Of a DNA stretch of 64,000 nucleotides, positions 10,216 to 23,485 are shown piece after piece (position 1 is the first letter of the stretch; each line of letters begins with the position of its first letter). A program made the position numbers and the translations under genes. The notes below the pieces were generated by a model. It was not told where the DNA came from and searched no databases. It worked only from the letters and a program-made list of their open reading frames with translations. Where the stretch lies: NCBI GenBank assembly GCA_963932465.1, contig OZ010795.1, positions 18,907,197 through 18,971,196 of the forward strand, given 5' to 3'. This stretch comes from Maratus speciosus (taxonomy: Eukaryota > Arthropoda > Arachnida > Araneae > Salticidae).

Positions 10216-13062
10216 TTACCCATAAAAAATAATTGAAAAAAAAAGAAATAATAAATTTTTAGGACAGTTATGGTATTAATGTTCACTTTTATGTCAATGA
10301 GCTTTTAGATTATGATTACCTTGCATGTTGCGTTTGAAAGAAATATATACTTTAAAAAAGGATTATTATAAAGCTCCTGAGATTTATACACAGGCTCACT
10401 TTTAATACAAGACACATTAACGAATTTTATTTCAGTCTTTGGAATTTAAAATAATGTTGTTTGCTGAAAAGTCCTGTTCAAAATAATCCACAAAAGAAAA
10501 TAAAATAACATGATTATGAACGTTTGAGCAGATTTATGTAAATTATTTATAAAGAAACTATAAAGAGCATATGCGAATTCTTTATTTGTTTAGGAAGAAT
10601 GTGAAGTTTCACCCCCAAAATTAAACAAGGTGGGAAAAGAGACTTTAATTAATTTTCTCTTTCATTAGTAAAAAATGAATTGAAGACGCACAGAAATTAT
10701 CTTACAAATGTAGACTTTTTTGGAAATAACTCAAATAAAAGTAAATTTGTACTTGGAAATTACGCTTTAGGATCCTATTTTCATTGATTAACCCAACTGC
10801 AACGATTTATTATTTACATAATTATATAAAATATACATTTCATATATTTCAGCGGCTATATTTTCGTTGTAAGAAATTAGACTAGCAATCTATTTTTCCA
10901 ACACCAAAAACACTAGCTCATACTAACCTGAACACACACTTTCGTTCGTAACTTAAACAATATTGAAGATATAAAATGTACAAACAAGACAAGCGTTTAT
11001 TTTTTTAACTGTGAAAATATATTTTAACGAATAAGAATGCGCCATAATCCCATCCGACTGGTCCTCGATTCTGATAAACTTAGTTTAGTATTAGAATCCT
11101 GAGAAACCCTTTTTTTTAACTATTGGAATTATTCATAATAAAAACGTCTCTTTTCATGCTACTGATTTTCGGGAAAGTATTCTAATAACTTTTATAGTGT
11201 ATAAATCAATTTTCTTAACGCGTTATATTTGCTTTTTGTCTGTTATTCATTTTCAAGTAAACATCTTAGCTGCATAACTGAATGTATACTTTCAAGAATA
11301 GCAGAATAACATTAATTTCAATATTAATGTAAATGCTATTAATTTAACAAGTTTGTCTGTAAACATGTTCCTTGAGGGGACATTTTACCTTAAAAGTGAT
11401 TAAAAAAAGCAATATTTTTTCAGAATATTAAAGGAAAGTCTGTTTAATTGTGAATATTTTGACACCTCTTACCCATACGGCAATTATACCGCTAGATATT
11501 GTAAATTTAGTTAATAAACCCAGCGCAATTTCTGATACAAATTCAAACTTTTAATGGCCTTTTCTCCATGTTCATATTTTTTTTCGTTTCATGTGTTAAA
11601 AATGCTAAGGCTTTTTTTTTAAATTTGAGATAGAGATTTAAACTTTTTGTACACGTTCTTTATTATATATGTGATAAATCAGCGCGTGGAATTAGCCTTC
11701 GGGTTGCTTTTTTTATTTAAAAAACAATAACAGCATATGAGGAGGTGTTAGATATTCCCGTTTTACACTATATACATCAGTAGTAAAATTATATTAAATG
11801 TAACATTAGATGTATCTAAAAATCCATTCACTGTGTTGTATAATACAGATATGAAATGCTTTAAAAAATTGTGCAATAATATCAATATTAAAAAAATAGC
11901 AGGGATTTTTTAAAATTATTATTTATTTATTTTTACTTTTTTGAAATTTTATTTTAAATATGCAGTAATATTTTTTTTTCAAAATGTAGTTTTAGTTCAA
12001 CATTGAAATGCAACGAGTTCCCCATTTGATCCATATTAAAAAAAAAAAAAAAATTGTTGTAAAGTTAAACTGTCCCCTTAAACATGGAAATGCTTAACTC
12101 AGAATTTATAGCAAAAGAAAAATCTATATTCTAGGGGTAGTCTGGTTAAACCGACTCGGAAACATTTACAAAAATCAATGGACGCAAAAGGAATATTTTA
12201 TTTATAAATGCTTCTTTATATTTCTTAAATATATTAGTTTCTGAAGACAAAAAAACGTTTTACGGAATACTGGGTAACTTCAGTGTAACCAGTCCGAAAT
12301 TGAGTGCTGTTGAATGAACAAGGGACAATCCTGCGGCATTATATGTCTAAAAAAATAATTTTATTCGTGAAATAATCATGCGTCATTATGTACAAGATAG
12401 ATAAATAAATAAGTTGATAGAAAAACCTTCATTATTTTAGGTATTTAAAAAAAAAAGAAAAATTTAAAATGTTAATATAATATATTTCCAGCTAATAAAA
12501 AGTTTATCTGATACTTGAACAGATTTGAGTGTAGTATTTTTCTTTTTCTTTCTATCGAAAGAATAGCTCCTGCCTTATATATATTGACCACAAATTCCGA
12601 TTAAACTCACTGGAGTGTATTACAGATAATCAACTACTTACCTTTGGCAAGTTGTTTGTCCGATAATTGTTTAAAGATAATAAATTTTCCACTGTAGCCT
12701 GATCGTATCTGGATTTAAGAACACTGACTCTTTTATTGATTATCGATATATATTCCTGAAAAGAAGAAATTTATATACTGCTGCTGTTTGTAAACAAGAA
12801 TGATTTAGGATAACATCATCTTTACACAACTGTTAACAGTAATTTATAACAGAAATTTTCGCAATATTTAAGATAAGAAATTGCTTGTTTAAATAACACA
12901 AACATTTGCGGTAATCTGGAACTGTTTACACATTTCAAGGGATTTAAAGAAAATGTGCAAATTTATGGGGAAATTGAATTTCTGGGAAAATAGTAGTGAG
13001 GTTATACTATATTTGTAGGGTATGTGGATTACTTCATAAATTTTTAGAATAGTTGTTTTCAG
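10216..13062. other. Gene-free AT-rich DNA
   Basis: No reading frame, RNA gene or clear transposable element was recognised. The only internal relation seen is weak similarity of 12130-12330 to 19240-19440 (listed separately). Short A14 and T tracts occur (for example 12038-12053). Confidence 0.55.
12130..12330 (+). repeat. Diverged dispersed repeat (partner 19240-19440)
   Basis: It shares a colinear series with 19240-19440: 'ctcggaaac', 'aaatcaatgg', 'aaatgctctttgaaat' or similar, 'gtttctga', and 'tttagggaatcgtggg' or similar. Identity is low with small indels. Neither copy has a convincing frame. It may be an old repeat family. Confidence 0.4.
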
Positions 13063-13520
13063 ATACGGGTGTCCTAAATAGGACTGACTGATTTTAAAAT
13101 TCAATAACTTGTAAACGGTGACAGATATTTAAAAAATTCTTGCAGGAGGGTTATGCATAAGGTCAGAAGTTTTTTTACAGTGATTTTCAATTTTAGTTCG
13201 AATTACAAACAATAGATGGCGCTGCGATCAATAGACGCTAAATTCAGGTTCGATGTTTGGTACTTCGTGGCCCGGATAATACATTCCCATCTCCTTTTTC
13301 CGCATAGAACAAGAGAAAGGACCAAAAATCGAGCCTGTATTTAGCGACTATTGCTTACAGCACCATCTATTGTTTGTAATTCGAACTAAAATAAAAAATC
13401 ACTGTAATAAAACTTTTGACCTTATGCATAAACCTCCTGCAAGAAATTTTTAAATATCTGTCACCGTTTGCAAGTTATTGAATTTTAAAATCAGTCAGTC
13501 CTTTTTGGAACACCCGGTAT
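13063..13520. mobile_element. Palindromic (foldback) MITE, 458 bp
   Basis: About 190 bp at each end are inverted copies at roughly 90% identity: 13063-13254 against about 13331-13520. Arms start with ATACGGGTGTCC / ATACCGGGTGTTCC and contain 'ttaaaattcaataacttg', 'aaacggtgacagatattta', 'ttatgcataaggtca' and 'acaatagatgg.gctg'. The loop is about 77 bp. There is no coding capacity. The GGGTGTCC-type ends suggest a mariner-like origin. Confidence 0.85.
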
Positions 13521-14444
13521 ATTAACATATATTTAAAGCAGGTCTCAAAAACATTTTCCCCCCGCTCAAAAACGCGAGATTTTCTGCTTCATTTAAAAAA
13601 GTTAACAGCATAATTTGTCATCGAATAGTTTTCTCATTTTCCGAAAAATTACTTACATCTTAGAATCTATTATTATCTCAGGATGGCAGTTTTTTTCCTT
13701 CCCTGTCTAGTTGAATTTGGAAATTCCTTTCAAAATCCTCACTTTCGACAGAGTTTTCTGAAAAATCTTCTGCCATTACGTAAAAGTTGAAAGCAATTTG
13801 TTTATACAGTTTTTTAATAAGAAGATAGGCTTGCAAAGTTGAAATGTGCATCAGAAAGTAGCCAGTTTGGATATGACAACTGTCTTTAGTTGAGATGCAG
13901 TCTTTCTAAAATTCGACATTTAAAATTTAACTGTGGTTGCAAATTTTGGATAGAGATCGTTTAGTTTGTTCACTTTTTAATTGTATTCCAATGTTAAATT
14001 TTTTATCTCTCGTTACATACCATTTGTGGTGAAATTGTTCTAGCATTGACCGGCCTATATTTGTTTTTGGAGATAATTGCCTTGTCCAACTCAATTTCTT
14101 AACAAATTTGAGCCGATGCGTTTTAACAAAATATTTCCTACATTTAAATTTCATTTAACAGAAATTTGCATATACATTTATTCAAACGTTTTAAATTTCA
14201 GCATTATACCGATTATGTATAACGATCTCTAATGATCTCAAATTATTTCATAGATATATTATGTATTTTGAAATTAATGAATACAAAATAGTAATATTAA
14301 TTATCACTTTAAACTGTGGTTCTTAAACCGTAGTCCGCGGATCTCATTGTATCAGTAGCGCGTTTTCACGTTTTCCTCTGAGAAGTCACCTACATAGTAA
14401 AATTCTATTAAACTTCAAAATTTTATGACTAACCTACTTACTAA
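13521..14444. other. Gene-free AT-rich DNA
   Basis: Nothing recognisable. The 75-codon frame at 13927-14154 (minus) is Lys/Arg/His-rich with no identifiable domain or supporting context, so it is not called. Confidence 0.45.
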
Positions 14445-14654
14445 TTATAACAATTTGCCTAAAGCGCATCTGCGCACTGGCTCAAGTTCACTCGACTCGA
14501 TACTCCGAACCAGATTATTACGAAATGCCTTCATTATTCGGTTGACTTTTGCGTTGGATAGTGCATGTTCTGCAGTAGACTGTTCGCGAAAGAGTCTTGA
14601 ACATTCTTTGTACGATTTCTTGAGTAAAAATAGCTTTCGACAACATAACAACAT
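14445..14654 (-). pseudogene. Possible transposon helix-turn-helix remnant
   Basis: The minus-strand frame contains KKSYKECSRLFREQS, then NAKVNRIMKAFRNN and PVRRCAL. The layout resembles the N-terminal DNA-binding helices of mariner-type transposable-element proteins in arthropods (a first helix with Y-x-E-C-x-R-x-F, then an N-x-V-x-R-I-x-x-x-F-R helix, then an Arg-rich linker). Only about 69 residues are open and no catalytic domain follows. A 'ggtacaccctgtag' block near 14846 might be a nearby transposon end. The family assignment rests on eye-level similarity only. Confidence 0.3.
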
Positions 14655-16719
14655 TCTTCATGAAGCTCACCACATTAGCGTGCATCAGTTTCATAGCATT
14701 TATTGATATTATTCTGAACTCTTTTCGCTACACCGATTTAGGCGCTAGCATAATGTTCTACAATCCTGCTGTCGGGGGTTTTAAACAGTCTCTTGTTTCT
14801 GTTTTAATAGTGTAAATATAATTTAAATTTCCACAAGAGTTTTCGGTACACCCTGTAGATCAAAATCTCAATAATATGGGAAAAAGGTTTCTGTTGCAAT
14901 TAATAAAGCTTTCGGCCATAGTGCATGTGTGATCTCGAGTATTTGCACTCCACAAAATCCCTACTGATGTACTTGAACAGAAAAATTTTAAAATAGGTTT
15001 TATAAACGAACGTTATGTTTAAAACAAAAATTCTGTTACTAAATGATATTCATTTTGAACTTTTTTACACTCCATGGAATTCAGAATTTGAAGGGCGCAT
15101 TCTTTTATATATTATACCCACTCAATTTTAATCAAGATTCGCCCCAGATTTTTTTAAATAAAATTTTTACTTTTATAACTTTCTTGAAAAAGTAGTAAAA
15201 TTTGCATTTCCTTCTTTATAAAAATAAAATAAAAATAAAAATAAAAAATCTAAAATTTCGGTGTTACTTCAACATTACAGAAATACAATTATTTACTCCG
15301 GAAAGATGAAGAATTTTGAGTGTCACATTGAAACATTGTAACACTATGAGTGCCTTAACGTTATTTTTTCAATCGCTGACGAGGCCCCTTCCTACCAGGC
15401 TATAACACAGTTTTACGAATTTGAGTGTCTTGAAACGGGGTAAAATCGCCTGATAGTGGCATGCTATCGGTTTGCTGGTCAAGCGCTTATGCCGTGCTAA
15501 TGGCAGCTCTGTTTTACTTTGTTTTGTTCCTTCGTGGGCCGGTCATTTAAAATTTCTTTTATTTCACGCTGCATCACACACCTATATCTTTTGCCGAGCA
15601 CCCGAAGGGCGGGCCCGTTACTCGAGTTGGTCTCGTCATTTAGAGCCTTAATCAGGTGACGAGACCTTCATCTGATTCAGCATCTCAACAGGTATAAGTC
15701 ATAGGAAACTTGGGGGACTTTGCAGCCGCAAAAAATGCTTTCTGCCTTCGGAAGAGACCAAATCCTAGCTTATAACAACATCGGAATGTCGCTTCAAATA
15801 ATTGCTGTTACAATTACCACTTCAAAGGCTGCCAAGGCTTCAAAGGCTTTTAATTTCCTACAGAATCCAACTATTTGTGGTAACGCAAAATCTAAGAGAA
15901 CACCGTGAATTGAGTGCTTAGACGTTGTAACTAATATCAAGTTATTGTTGAAGTTATTTAGATAGTCCTTGTTAGGTTTGTCAAATATTTTCTTGTTGAC
16001 ACATTAGAAACATTATTTTCAATGGACCAAAAGGACTTTGTTATTTACATGCTAATCTAATATGCCGATTTTTACAATGTCTTTTTTAAGGAAATTCGTT
16101 CTTTTTGTCTTGAAAAATCACACAATTTTATTGAAGTACTGCGCATAAAAAATAAGAATATGGGAAAAAGAGTAGAACTAATTTTAACGTGAAATTTTTG
16201 GGGGTTTTAGTATGTTTGTTATGTCTATGGTTATGTTCTTTGATTTCAATCATAGTTACTGTGTTCTTTACAATTAAAAGCACTTTACTACTACTATTTT
16301 TGAATACTATTTTTAATTATATCGTAGGATTTTCTATGATTAAGTGAGGCGCAAATTACTATTCAGTAATAGTGAAAGTAAAGAAAAGGAAAGGATAAAT
16401 TACGTTCTTGAAATATGAAATATTTCACAGCAAATATTCCAAACAGTTTATTGAATATCTTTGAAACATGTTTCTTCTTTATTTCCCTGCGTTACTTTTA
16501 CATTCGACAGGTATCTGAAATTTCTCCGCAATTCTTACTTTCAATTTATTTCGAAGTTTTCTGTTCCGCATTCATCTTTACTCCATTGTGAAACACATCT
16601 TTCAAGTGAGTTTAAATCGGTTTATATTTCAAAAGTTTTCCCATTCTTAAGCAAACACTGAATCCATCCCTGTAAAGTATGATTTCTACTGTTTTTGATG
16701 ATTCAAATGTATAAAAGAG
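14655..16719. other. Gene-free DNA with one strong hairpin
   Basis: No gene was recognised. A perfect 10-bp inverted repeat GGTCTCGTCA / TGACGAGACC (15629-15638 and 15657-15666, 18-base loop) lies in a locally GC-richer stretch (15590-15670). The flanks lack tRNA A and B boxes, so it is not called an RNA gene. An AAAAT microsatellite is at about 15222-15247. Confidence 0.45.
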
Positions 16720-18640
16720 ACAACGAATGCTTTGAAATTCGGTGCGTTTTGAAAATTATACAAGTTAAGAACTTTCCAAAAGAAGTGTTTTTAACGGTAG
16801 AAAGGAATATTAATATACGAAAAGAGGAAATAAAACTTATATTTATAAATTTGTAGGTAATTATACCATTTATAAATTGTACCACTTTGAAATATAATCC
16901 TGTTATTGTATTATTAGAGGAAACTTGAATGCAAGAAATAAAATCAAGGTCATTTATATTTTTTAGAATATTTTTAAATTTTAATTTTATGCTGCATTAT
17001 CAGAGGAAAATTGAATTATGAAAGATAAGAAATAAATAAAATAGGTCATTTATTATTTGTAGTACATTCAGAAAACTTAACTTTTATCTATGTTTTACTG
17101 TCACCGTTTACATACTTTATTTTAAAATAAAAGTATGATGGAAGGACACAGAAATTGAAAACAATTTGTGCTTTTAAAAACTGACTGATGAATTTTACCA
17201 TCATTGCGAAGATCAATTTTTGCATAATCTAAATAAATTTTCTTTACGGTATATAAAGTTTAAATAAAGGTATTTTATCACTTTTATAGCATTTTTTAGC
17301 TTAGTTTGTTTCATTATAAGTGATTATCAAACACATTTTTGTAACATTTTCTCTTGTTAATGTAATCTCTGCGTGTATGAAAAGTAGGTACTTGATTTGT
17401 GAAGCATCGACTCTGTTATAGAAGAAACGGATATAGATATAGTCTAATAGGATATAGATGGTGAAGAAAATATATGTTTTTGTACAATATAATTTCTTAT
17501 ATTTTTGCGGCTTAAAAATTTAATTGTCATAAAATGACAATTTCTAATGCTGTCCATTTAGAGATTTTCAAAAAAAAAAAAAGAATGACATGGAGAGAGG
17601 TCACAAAGAGAGTCACAGGAAAGAACGAATGTTTTGAAATTTTGTGCGGTTTTGAGTTAAAAGAACTTTCCAAAAGAAGTTTTTTTAATGGTACAAAGAA
17701 ATATTATAAAAGGAAAACTCAATTATCAAAATACAAGAAATAAAACTTACATCATTTATAAATTTGTAGGTAATTATACCATTTATAAATTGCACCAGAT
17801 TTTGAAATATAATCCAGTTATTGCATTATTAGAAGAAACTTCAATACAAGAAATAAAATAAAGGTCATTTATATTTTGCAGAATATTTTTAAATGTTAAC
17901 CTGTTACTGCATTATTACAGGAAAATTTGATTATCAAAGTATAAGAAATAAATAAAATAGTTCATTTATAATTTTTAACACATTTACACATGTTAAATTT
18001 TATTTTTTTTTATTATTATTATCAACGTTTACATACGTTATTTTAAATGAAAATACGGTTGAATGACTCAGAAATTAGAGATAATTTCAACAATTAAAGA
18101 CTGACTCATGAATTTTACATCATTGTGAAGAAAGATTTTTGCCTAATCTTAATAGAAATTTTCGCTTTTTAATCGAATATCCGTGATGCATCGACTCTGT
18201 TTTAGAAAGGATATAGGTGATGAAAAAGACATATGTTTTTGTATAAATGTGTTATAATTTTTTTTTCGTAGTAGAAGAATAGTAACTGGCATAGATGCCA
18301 ATTAGTTGTAGCCGAATAGCAGAGTTTAAAAATAATTTTGGTAAAATTTGCTTGTACAGATTGCAACTTATACCGCATACTTAATTTTTTTATTGGGAAA
18401 ATAGAGACTATAATATTCACTCATTTACAAAATATTGCTAAAATTTTAAAATAATAAACAAATATCTCTAATGAATAGCCATTAATAGTTGTAAAATTCG
18501 ATCCAATTATAAAAAATAATAAATTATATAAAAATTATACTACATTTCTTATATTTTTGCTTGTCAAAAATTCTTAATTGTTATAAAATGTAAATTTCTA
18601 ATGTTGGCCATTTAGAGATTTTTAAGCGAAAAAGTAAAAC
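16720..18640 (+). repeat. Tandem segmental duplication, two ~0.9-kb copies
   Basis: 16720-17570 is repeated at about 17615-18640 in the same orientation. Matching blocks in order are 'gaactttccaaaagaagt', 'ataaatttgtaggtaattat', 'accatttataaattg', 'ggtcatttatattttt', 'catcgactctgtt', 'atatgtttttgta' and 'ccatttagagatttt'. Identity looks like roughly 80-85% with indels. No frame is conserved across both copies, so the duplicated segment appears non-coding. Confidence 0.7.
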
Positions 18641-19239
18641 ACATTATATTACCGGTCAAAGAAGCTTTAGACGACACATATTAAAAAACAAGAACGATGC
18701 ACACTGCAAATTTAAATCAAGAATAACGTGTCCAAGGAACCATCTTTGCTTGGAAGGGCAAAATTCGTCTTCAAAGGAAAAAAATTATGCTGAAATACCT
18801 TTAAGTAAAATGTAACACATGTAGAAATACTCTGCAAAAAGAAACAAATGTTTCTTATTTTTCGAAAACTGTAATATACCCAAGTACAAAAATATGCTGG
18901 TGCAATAACCTCTTCCGAGTTTCCCAAGATTTCGAAAATCGTTCCTTTATCTATAGAAGCCTCCGAAGCCAATCTATTTTTGAGATTTAAAGAAGCATTT
19001 ATAAAAACAAACTATCTTTTGCTGCCGCTGCATTATTAGTGTAATAATAAGTTTTCTCAACTCGGAATAGAGCCTTTTCGGGTTCAATCACTTCTGAAGG
19101 AACCATTTTCATGTTCAACAAAAATAGTTTACTGATTTAATATCATCATTACTATTAATATTATTTTGTTACACTTTCATGTATAAATTCAGCTATACAT
19201 CTATAAATGTTTTATTGAAAATACATAAATCATACTAAA

Positions 19240-19440
19240 AAATGATATTCCGGTTCGAGAAAACTGATTAATTCGCCATAAAACAATTCGGAAACGTGTC
19301 CAAAGATCAGTGGCATCAAAAGAAACATTGTGTTGTTTAGAAATGCTCTTTGAAATCTGGAAAATAAATTGTTTCTGAGCTATTTAAAAATAGAAAATGT
19401 TTTTAGGGAATCGTGGGTGATTCTGAAGTGGTTGTTGTGT
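19240..19440 (+). repeat. Diverged dispersed repeat (partner 12130-12330)
   Basis: Low-identity colinear match to 12130-12330; see that entry. It is non-coding. Confidence 0.4.
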
Positions 19441-20030
19441 GCTTTCGAACGCGGTTATATTATACTTTCGTAGATTAAGAAACTTTTGCTTTTATCTTTC
19501 GGCGTACAGTGCAAGTAGGTTCCTAAGAAATTTACTGAAAATCAAAAGAAAAGCTGTTTGTGGGGATATGAAAATTAAAACGCGTGACACATGATGAGTC
19601 GAAACTCTTAAAGATTTCACTACTGCTATGTGTGTGGAATTAAAGCAATCTAACGCATCGATAAACGTAGAGGTTATAGAATTATTAATAATGCAATTTT
19701 CTTTAATTTTACTACCCTTAGTTATTTTTCAAATAACATTTATTCAAATCATTTTAACCTAATTCTTTTCATTGGATATCATGAATGTTTTCTATTAATT
19801 TATTATTTTAGTTAGTTGTTTTTGAAATTGACTCATCATCCATTAAAATTCCAAGATTTTTTTGTTTTATGAAATGTTTTTATATATACATGTATACATT
19901 TTATATATACAGAAATTTATACTGTATAGATATTTTTATATCGTTTTCGGATTCTATATAAAAATACATAAACGTACATAGCTTTACACATTTGTCATAT
20001 CATGGCAAGAGTTTCTTCTTGTGAATAAAA

Positions 20031-20122
20031 TTATATTAAATCAAGTATTATATCAATCACATTATATCTCAATCAAATTATATTAAATCAAGTATTATAT
20101 CAATCACATTATGTCTCACATA
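20031..20122 (+). repeat. 47-bp tandem duplication
   Basis: A 47-bp unit starting 'ttatattaaatcaagtatta' occurs twice in direct tandem (20031 and 20078), differing by about one base near its end, so it is young. Confidence 0.85.
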
Positions 20123-21514
20123 TCATATGTGTGTCCATACGATTTGCGCTAACTATTTAAATTTGATTTTGGATTCAGATTAAAGCACAATGTGATAAAT
20201 CTTATTTGCGACTTTTAATCCATAGAACTCTTGATTTATCCAAGTAAAATTATCCTTTTAACATTTCGTTTATTTAATGGAATAACCTACGCATAGATCC
20301 TTTTGTTTGGTAGCAAAGGATTAGACTCTTTTTGTTGTTATTTATGAAAAAACAGTGCGAAACGTTAATTAGCATTATGTCCGATTTTTATGATAAGTAA
20401 ATTTTCTTTAGCTTGATATCATTTAACTATTTGATAAAATATAGTTTCGAATAATAAATAGCCTCTTGAAATGAAGATAAAAGTTTTCCGTATAACATTT
20501 TATATCCTGGAGGAATTAACTAACAAATTCCTCTCTAATTAATAAAATAAAAGAAGACATATCTTTCTTTTTCTCTGCTGATAGTTTAAAAGTTTATTTG
20601 TATTTCTTCGAGTAATCGGAAAAGGCACTACTTGTATTGATTTGCTCTACAAATTTCTAAAGTTTTACAAAACTCTGTAAACATGTTATGAGTAAGGACT
20701 TTAATTTTTTTATTTGGCCGAAACTTGAAAATAATATATAAAAAAAATGATTTGTGAGAGCACGGAGATTACAATAAAATTTAATAAAATTTAGATATTA
20801 TTTAGATAAATTTACCATAAAAACCCTGTACCACTTTGCAGAATATTAAATGAATGTTATCGATTTCACAACGCCCTTTTGTGACCTTTTACTTTATGCT
20901 TCTGTATGTTCATAACAACATATCGTTCTGAAGAATATATTAATGCGGCACGGAATAGAAATAATTTAATAAGCCTCCTTAAAATAATCAATTATAAAAA
21001 TAAATCATTCCACGATTCGCCCTCTTATCAAATTGTCTCTTAGAAGCTGAAACTTTGTTATTATCTTTAAAGAAAAGTTCAAGAACTCATAACATATTTA
21101 TCAATGATTCTCTACTAATTGTTTTTCTATATACTCGGGGCAAGATAGAGTACAAAAATGTTTAATAAGAATAATACTTTAGATCGAATGTCATCCATTT
21201 ATTATATTAAAAAAAGACATGTTCAAAACAGCAAATCTGGAAAGGTAAGGAGACGTTAAAGGTTAGAAATATCGAAAATTGACTGAAGTTTGATGGTGGA
21301 TTATAGGGCTTGTGATTAGTAGACAGGGTTACATCTTTTATTTATTTAGTTGTCTTTTATACAAGTAAAAACATATTAGTCAAATTGTAAAAAATAGTCA
21401 TAAAAGTTTTAATCGTGTACGACAAAATTTGTCTTTAAAAACTAGTTTTGCTACGATTTTTAAGACAATGTTCTATATTTTTGAATAGTCATTTCGTCTT
21501 TATAATGGAAAAAT

Positions 21515-21605
21515 AAAAATAAATATATTTTGGAAAAATATATATATAAATAAATATACTTTGGAAAAATATATATATATAAATAAATATACTTTGGAAA
21601 AATAA
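21515..21605 (+). repeat. Three-copy AT-rich minisatellite (~35-bp unit)
   Basis: Units of the form 'aaataaatatactttggaaa' plus a variable 'aatatatata' run are repeated three times. The downstream sequence 'gccaaaaaaatgttgctatt' recurs near 22107, marking a further local duplication about 500 bp apart. Confidence 0.8.
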
Positions 21606-21834
21606 AGCCAAAAAAATGTTGCTATTTAAATTCAAGAGTCCGTACAAATGCTGAATAAGTAGTTATTATGCTGTCTTTCGGTTGCAGCTGAAAAACAAAC
21701 ATAAAAATTTTAATTTGTCATACATCCAAAGTTCAACTTTTTCAGTATAACTGTTCCAGTATAGGAAGATATAATACAAGGGATCGACACATCAGTATTT
21801 CATTGTGGAATGTTTTGAATCCTACAAACTAGTT

Positions 21835-22250
21835 TTCTCCGTATCCTGCGTTCGCCAAATCTCATTTGACCAATAGCAATTGGCAGTTTCCCGTGGAAGA
21901 CGCGGCCAAATATGACGAACGCCGGGTGGAGAGGGAGGAGAAACAGCCATCGCCCTCTGAATACTAGGTCTGAGTGATATCACAAAAATGGTAGCGATCT
22001 TAGGCGGATTTTTTTAAGTACGGAAATAAGGTTTTGTGTACCGTAATTTAGGTATAAGAATTTACCAAAAGTTTTCTTTAATTTATTTAATCTCGGAAAG
22101 GTAAAGCCAAAAAAATACTGCTATTTAAATTAAAGATTTCGTACAAATGCTGAAAGAAATCAGCCTTCGAAAGGTGCCATTTTTGTGTCAGCCCTCAAGC
22201 CTAGTACTGAGGTTGCAGTGGTGATGGCTACAAGTGACGTCATTTATATA
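21835..22250. promoter_or_regulatory. GC-rich island with CCAAT, CRE and TATA-like motifs; possible promoter
   Basis: Within AT-rich DNA this stretch is noticeably richer in GC and CpG. It has facing CCAAT/ATTGG boxes around 21869-21882 and a perfect CRE palindrome TGACGTCA at 22235-22242 directly followed by 'tttatata' (22243-22250). No coding exon was recognised on either side, so this may be a promoter of an unseen gene, a transposon promoter, or chance. Blocks at 21603-21650 and 22107-22160 flanking it are duplicates of each other, which suggests a repeat-derived origin. Confidence 0.25.
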
Positions 22251-22904
22251 CAGTCCTTTCATACCAAACCTCTAGGTATGAGTACTTGAAATGCTCAAAT
22301 ATAAGAAAACGTGCATACTGGCACGTAGAAAAGTCCATGCGCAGAATTTATTCAATATTATATGTTAAAGATATCAATGTAAAGCACTTAACTTGTCTGT
22401 ATCTACAAATCTGAAATTGTCTGTTAAATATTTTGAGGAAAGAATGGTTAGAACTACAAACTTTACAAATTATGTCTGATGGGGAATTTATTGATCTTGT
22501 GCCACAAATATTTATCCAGAATGCCTTTGTCAAAACGAAGCCGTATAACCAGTAAATTTTTAATAATCTACTTTAGTAAAAGTTAACTACACTCATGTCC
22601 AAAATTAAGGTCACAAACATAAAATTTGTGACAACTGATGAACCATTCACTGTGTTGGCACGAAATTTGGCTCAGAGGTATATTACAATGGAAGAAAGAA
22701 TGTAGCAACATAACAATATAGAAAATATTTTAATTGTTAATTAAAAAACAGGGTATATCAAAATGTGTTAAATCATGAATCAGAGATAAAGCATTTATCT
22801 CGAGAAAAGTCAGTCTAATACGGAGTTTGCAGTGCTGTACAAACCTCACAACGATCTCTCACACTGTTTATGAGGGTGTCAATAAATGTTTTTGGCAACA
22901 AAGC

Positions 22905-23393
22905 TCATTCTTCCAAAAGCGTGGCTTTTAACTCCTGGCGGGTACTGGGAGTGGGGTTACGCTGTGCAATGGCTCCTACTAGACCGTCCCAAACATGTTC
23001 AAAAGGATTAAGGTCCGGAGACCTCGAGGGCCAATTCATGCAGCGAATAACCTCTTCTTCAAGAAAATCATCAACAATGTGGGCTCTGTGTGGCATCGCA
23101 TTATCGTCCATTAACGTGAAGGTCAGGCTTATAGCACACTGGAGCAACCTCACATAGGCTCCAAGGATCTCATCCCTATAGCAAAGTGCATTGACAGTAC
23201 CCGCATCAAAGACGCGCAGTGGCGAACGACTACCCAACATTGTGCCGTCCCAGACAAGGATTCATTTGCCACCAAATCTGTCGATTTCTTTTACGTAGGA
23301 GGGTTGATAGCGAGCTCTACGTTCTTTCCAGATGAAGATTCGGCGAGAATCACTCTGCGCGGTGAATCTCGACTCATCACTGAAAAGAACATG
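22905..23393 (-). pseudogene. Tc1-like transposase C-terminal fragment (left half)
   Basis: The frame is open from ATG 23240 to 22905 (111 aa); similarity extends upstream to about 23393 across one in-frame stop near 23264. Visible are an FSDESRF block (first catalytic Asp), the FIWKE and RYQPSY segment, then MDDNAMPHRA (second catalytic Asp) and SPDLNPFEHVWD (catalytic Glu), the DD34E pattern of Tc1 transposases. Further hallmarks are VDDFLEEE and a MNWPSRSPDL motif. The N-terminal paired-type DNA-binding domain is missing. It is a relic, although the catalytic residues of the surviving part are intact. Confidence 0.9.
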
Positions 23394-23485
23394 CCCCCAT
23401 TTTTGTTGTGTTCAAGACTGATATCTTCAGTTCCACTACAACGGGCTCTACTGTTTTATGCAGTAAAAGAGACACACACGACTAG

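Larger units (their letters stand above)
18641..21514. other. Gene-free AT-rich DNA
   Basis: No gene was recognised. It includes the diverged repeat 19240-19440 and the short tandem duplication at 20031-20122. The 86-codon frame at 18712-18972 (minus) has no identifiable domain and no codon or context support. Confidence 0.5.

Noticed and set aside
18712..18972. 86-codon minus-strand frame and other isolated small frames (13927-14154, 27657-27884, 30812-31090)
   Set aside because: No domain, no similarity between copies, no splice or promoter context; the lengths are unremarkable for chance in six frames over 64 kb.
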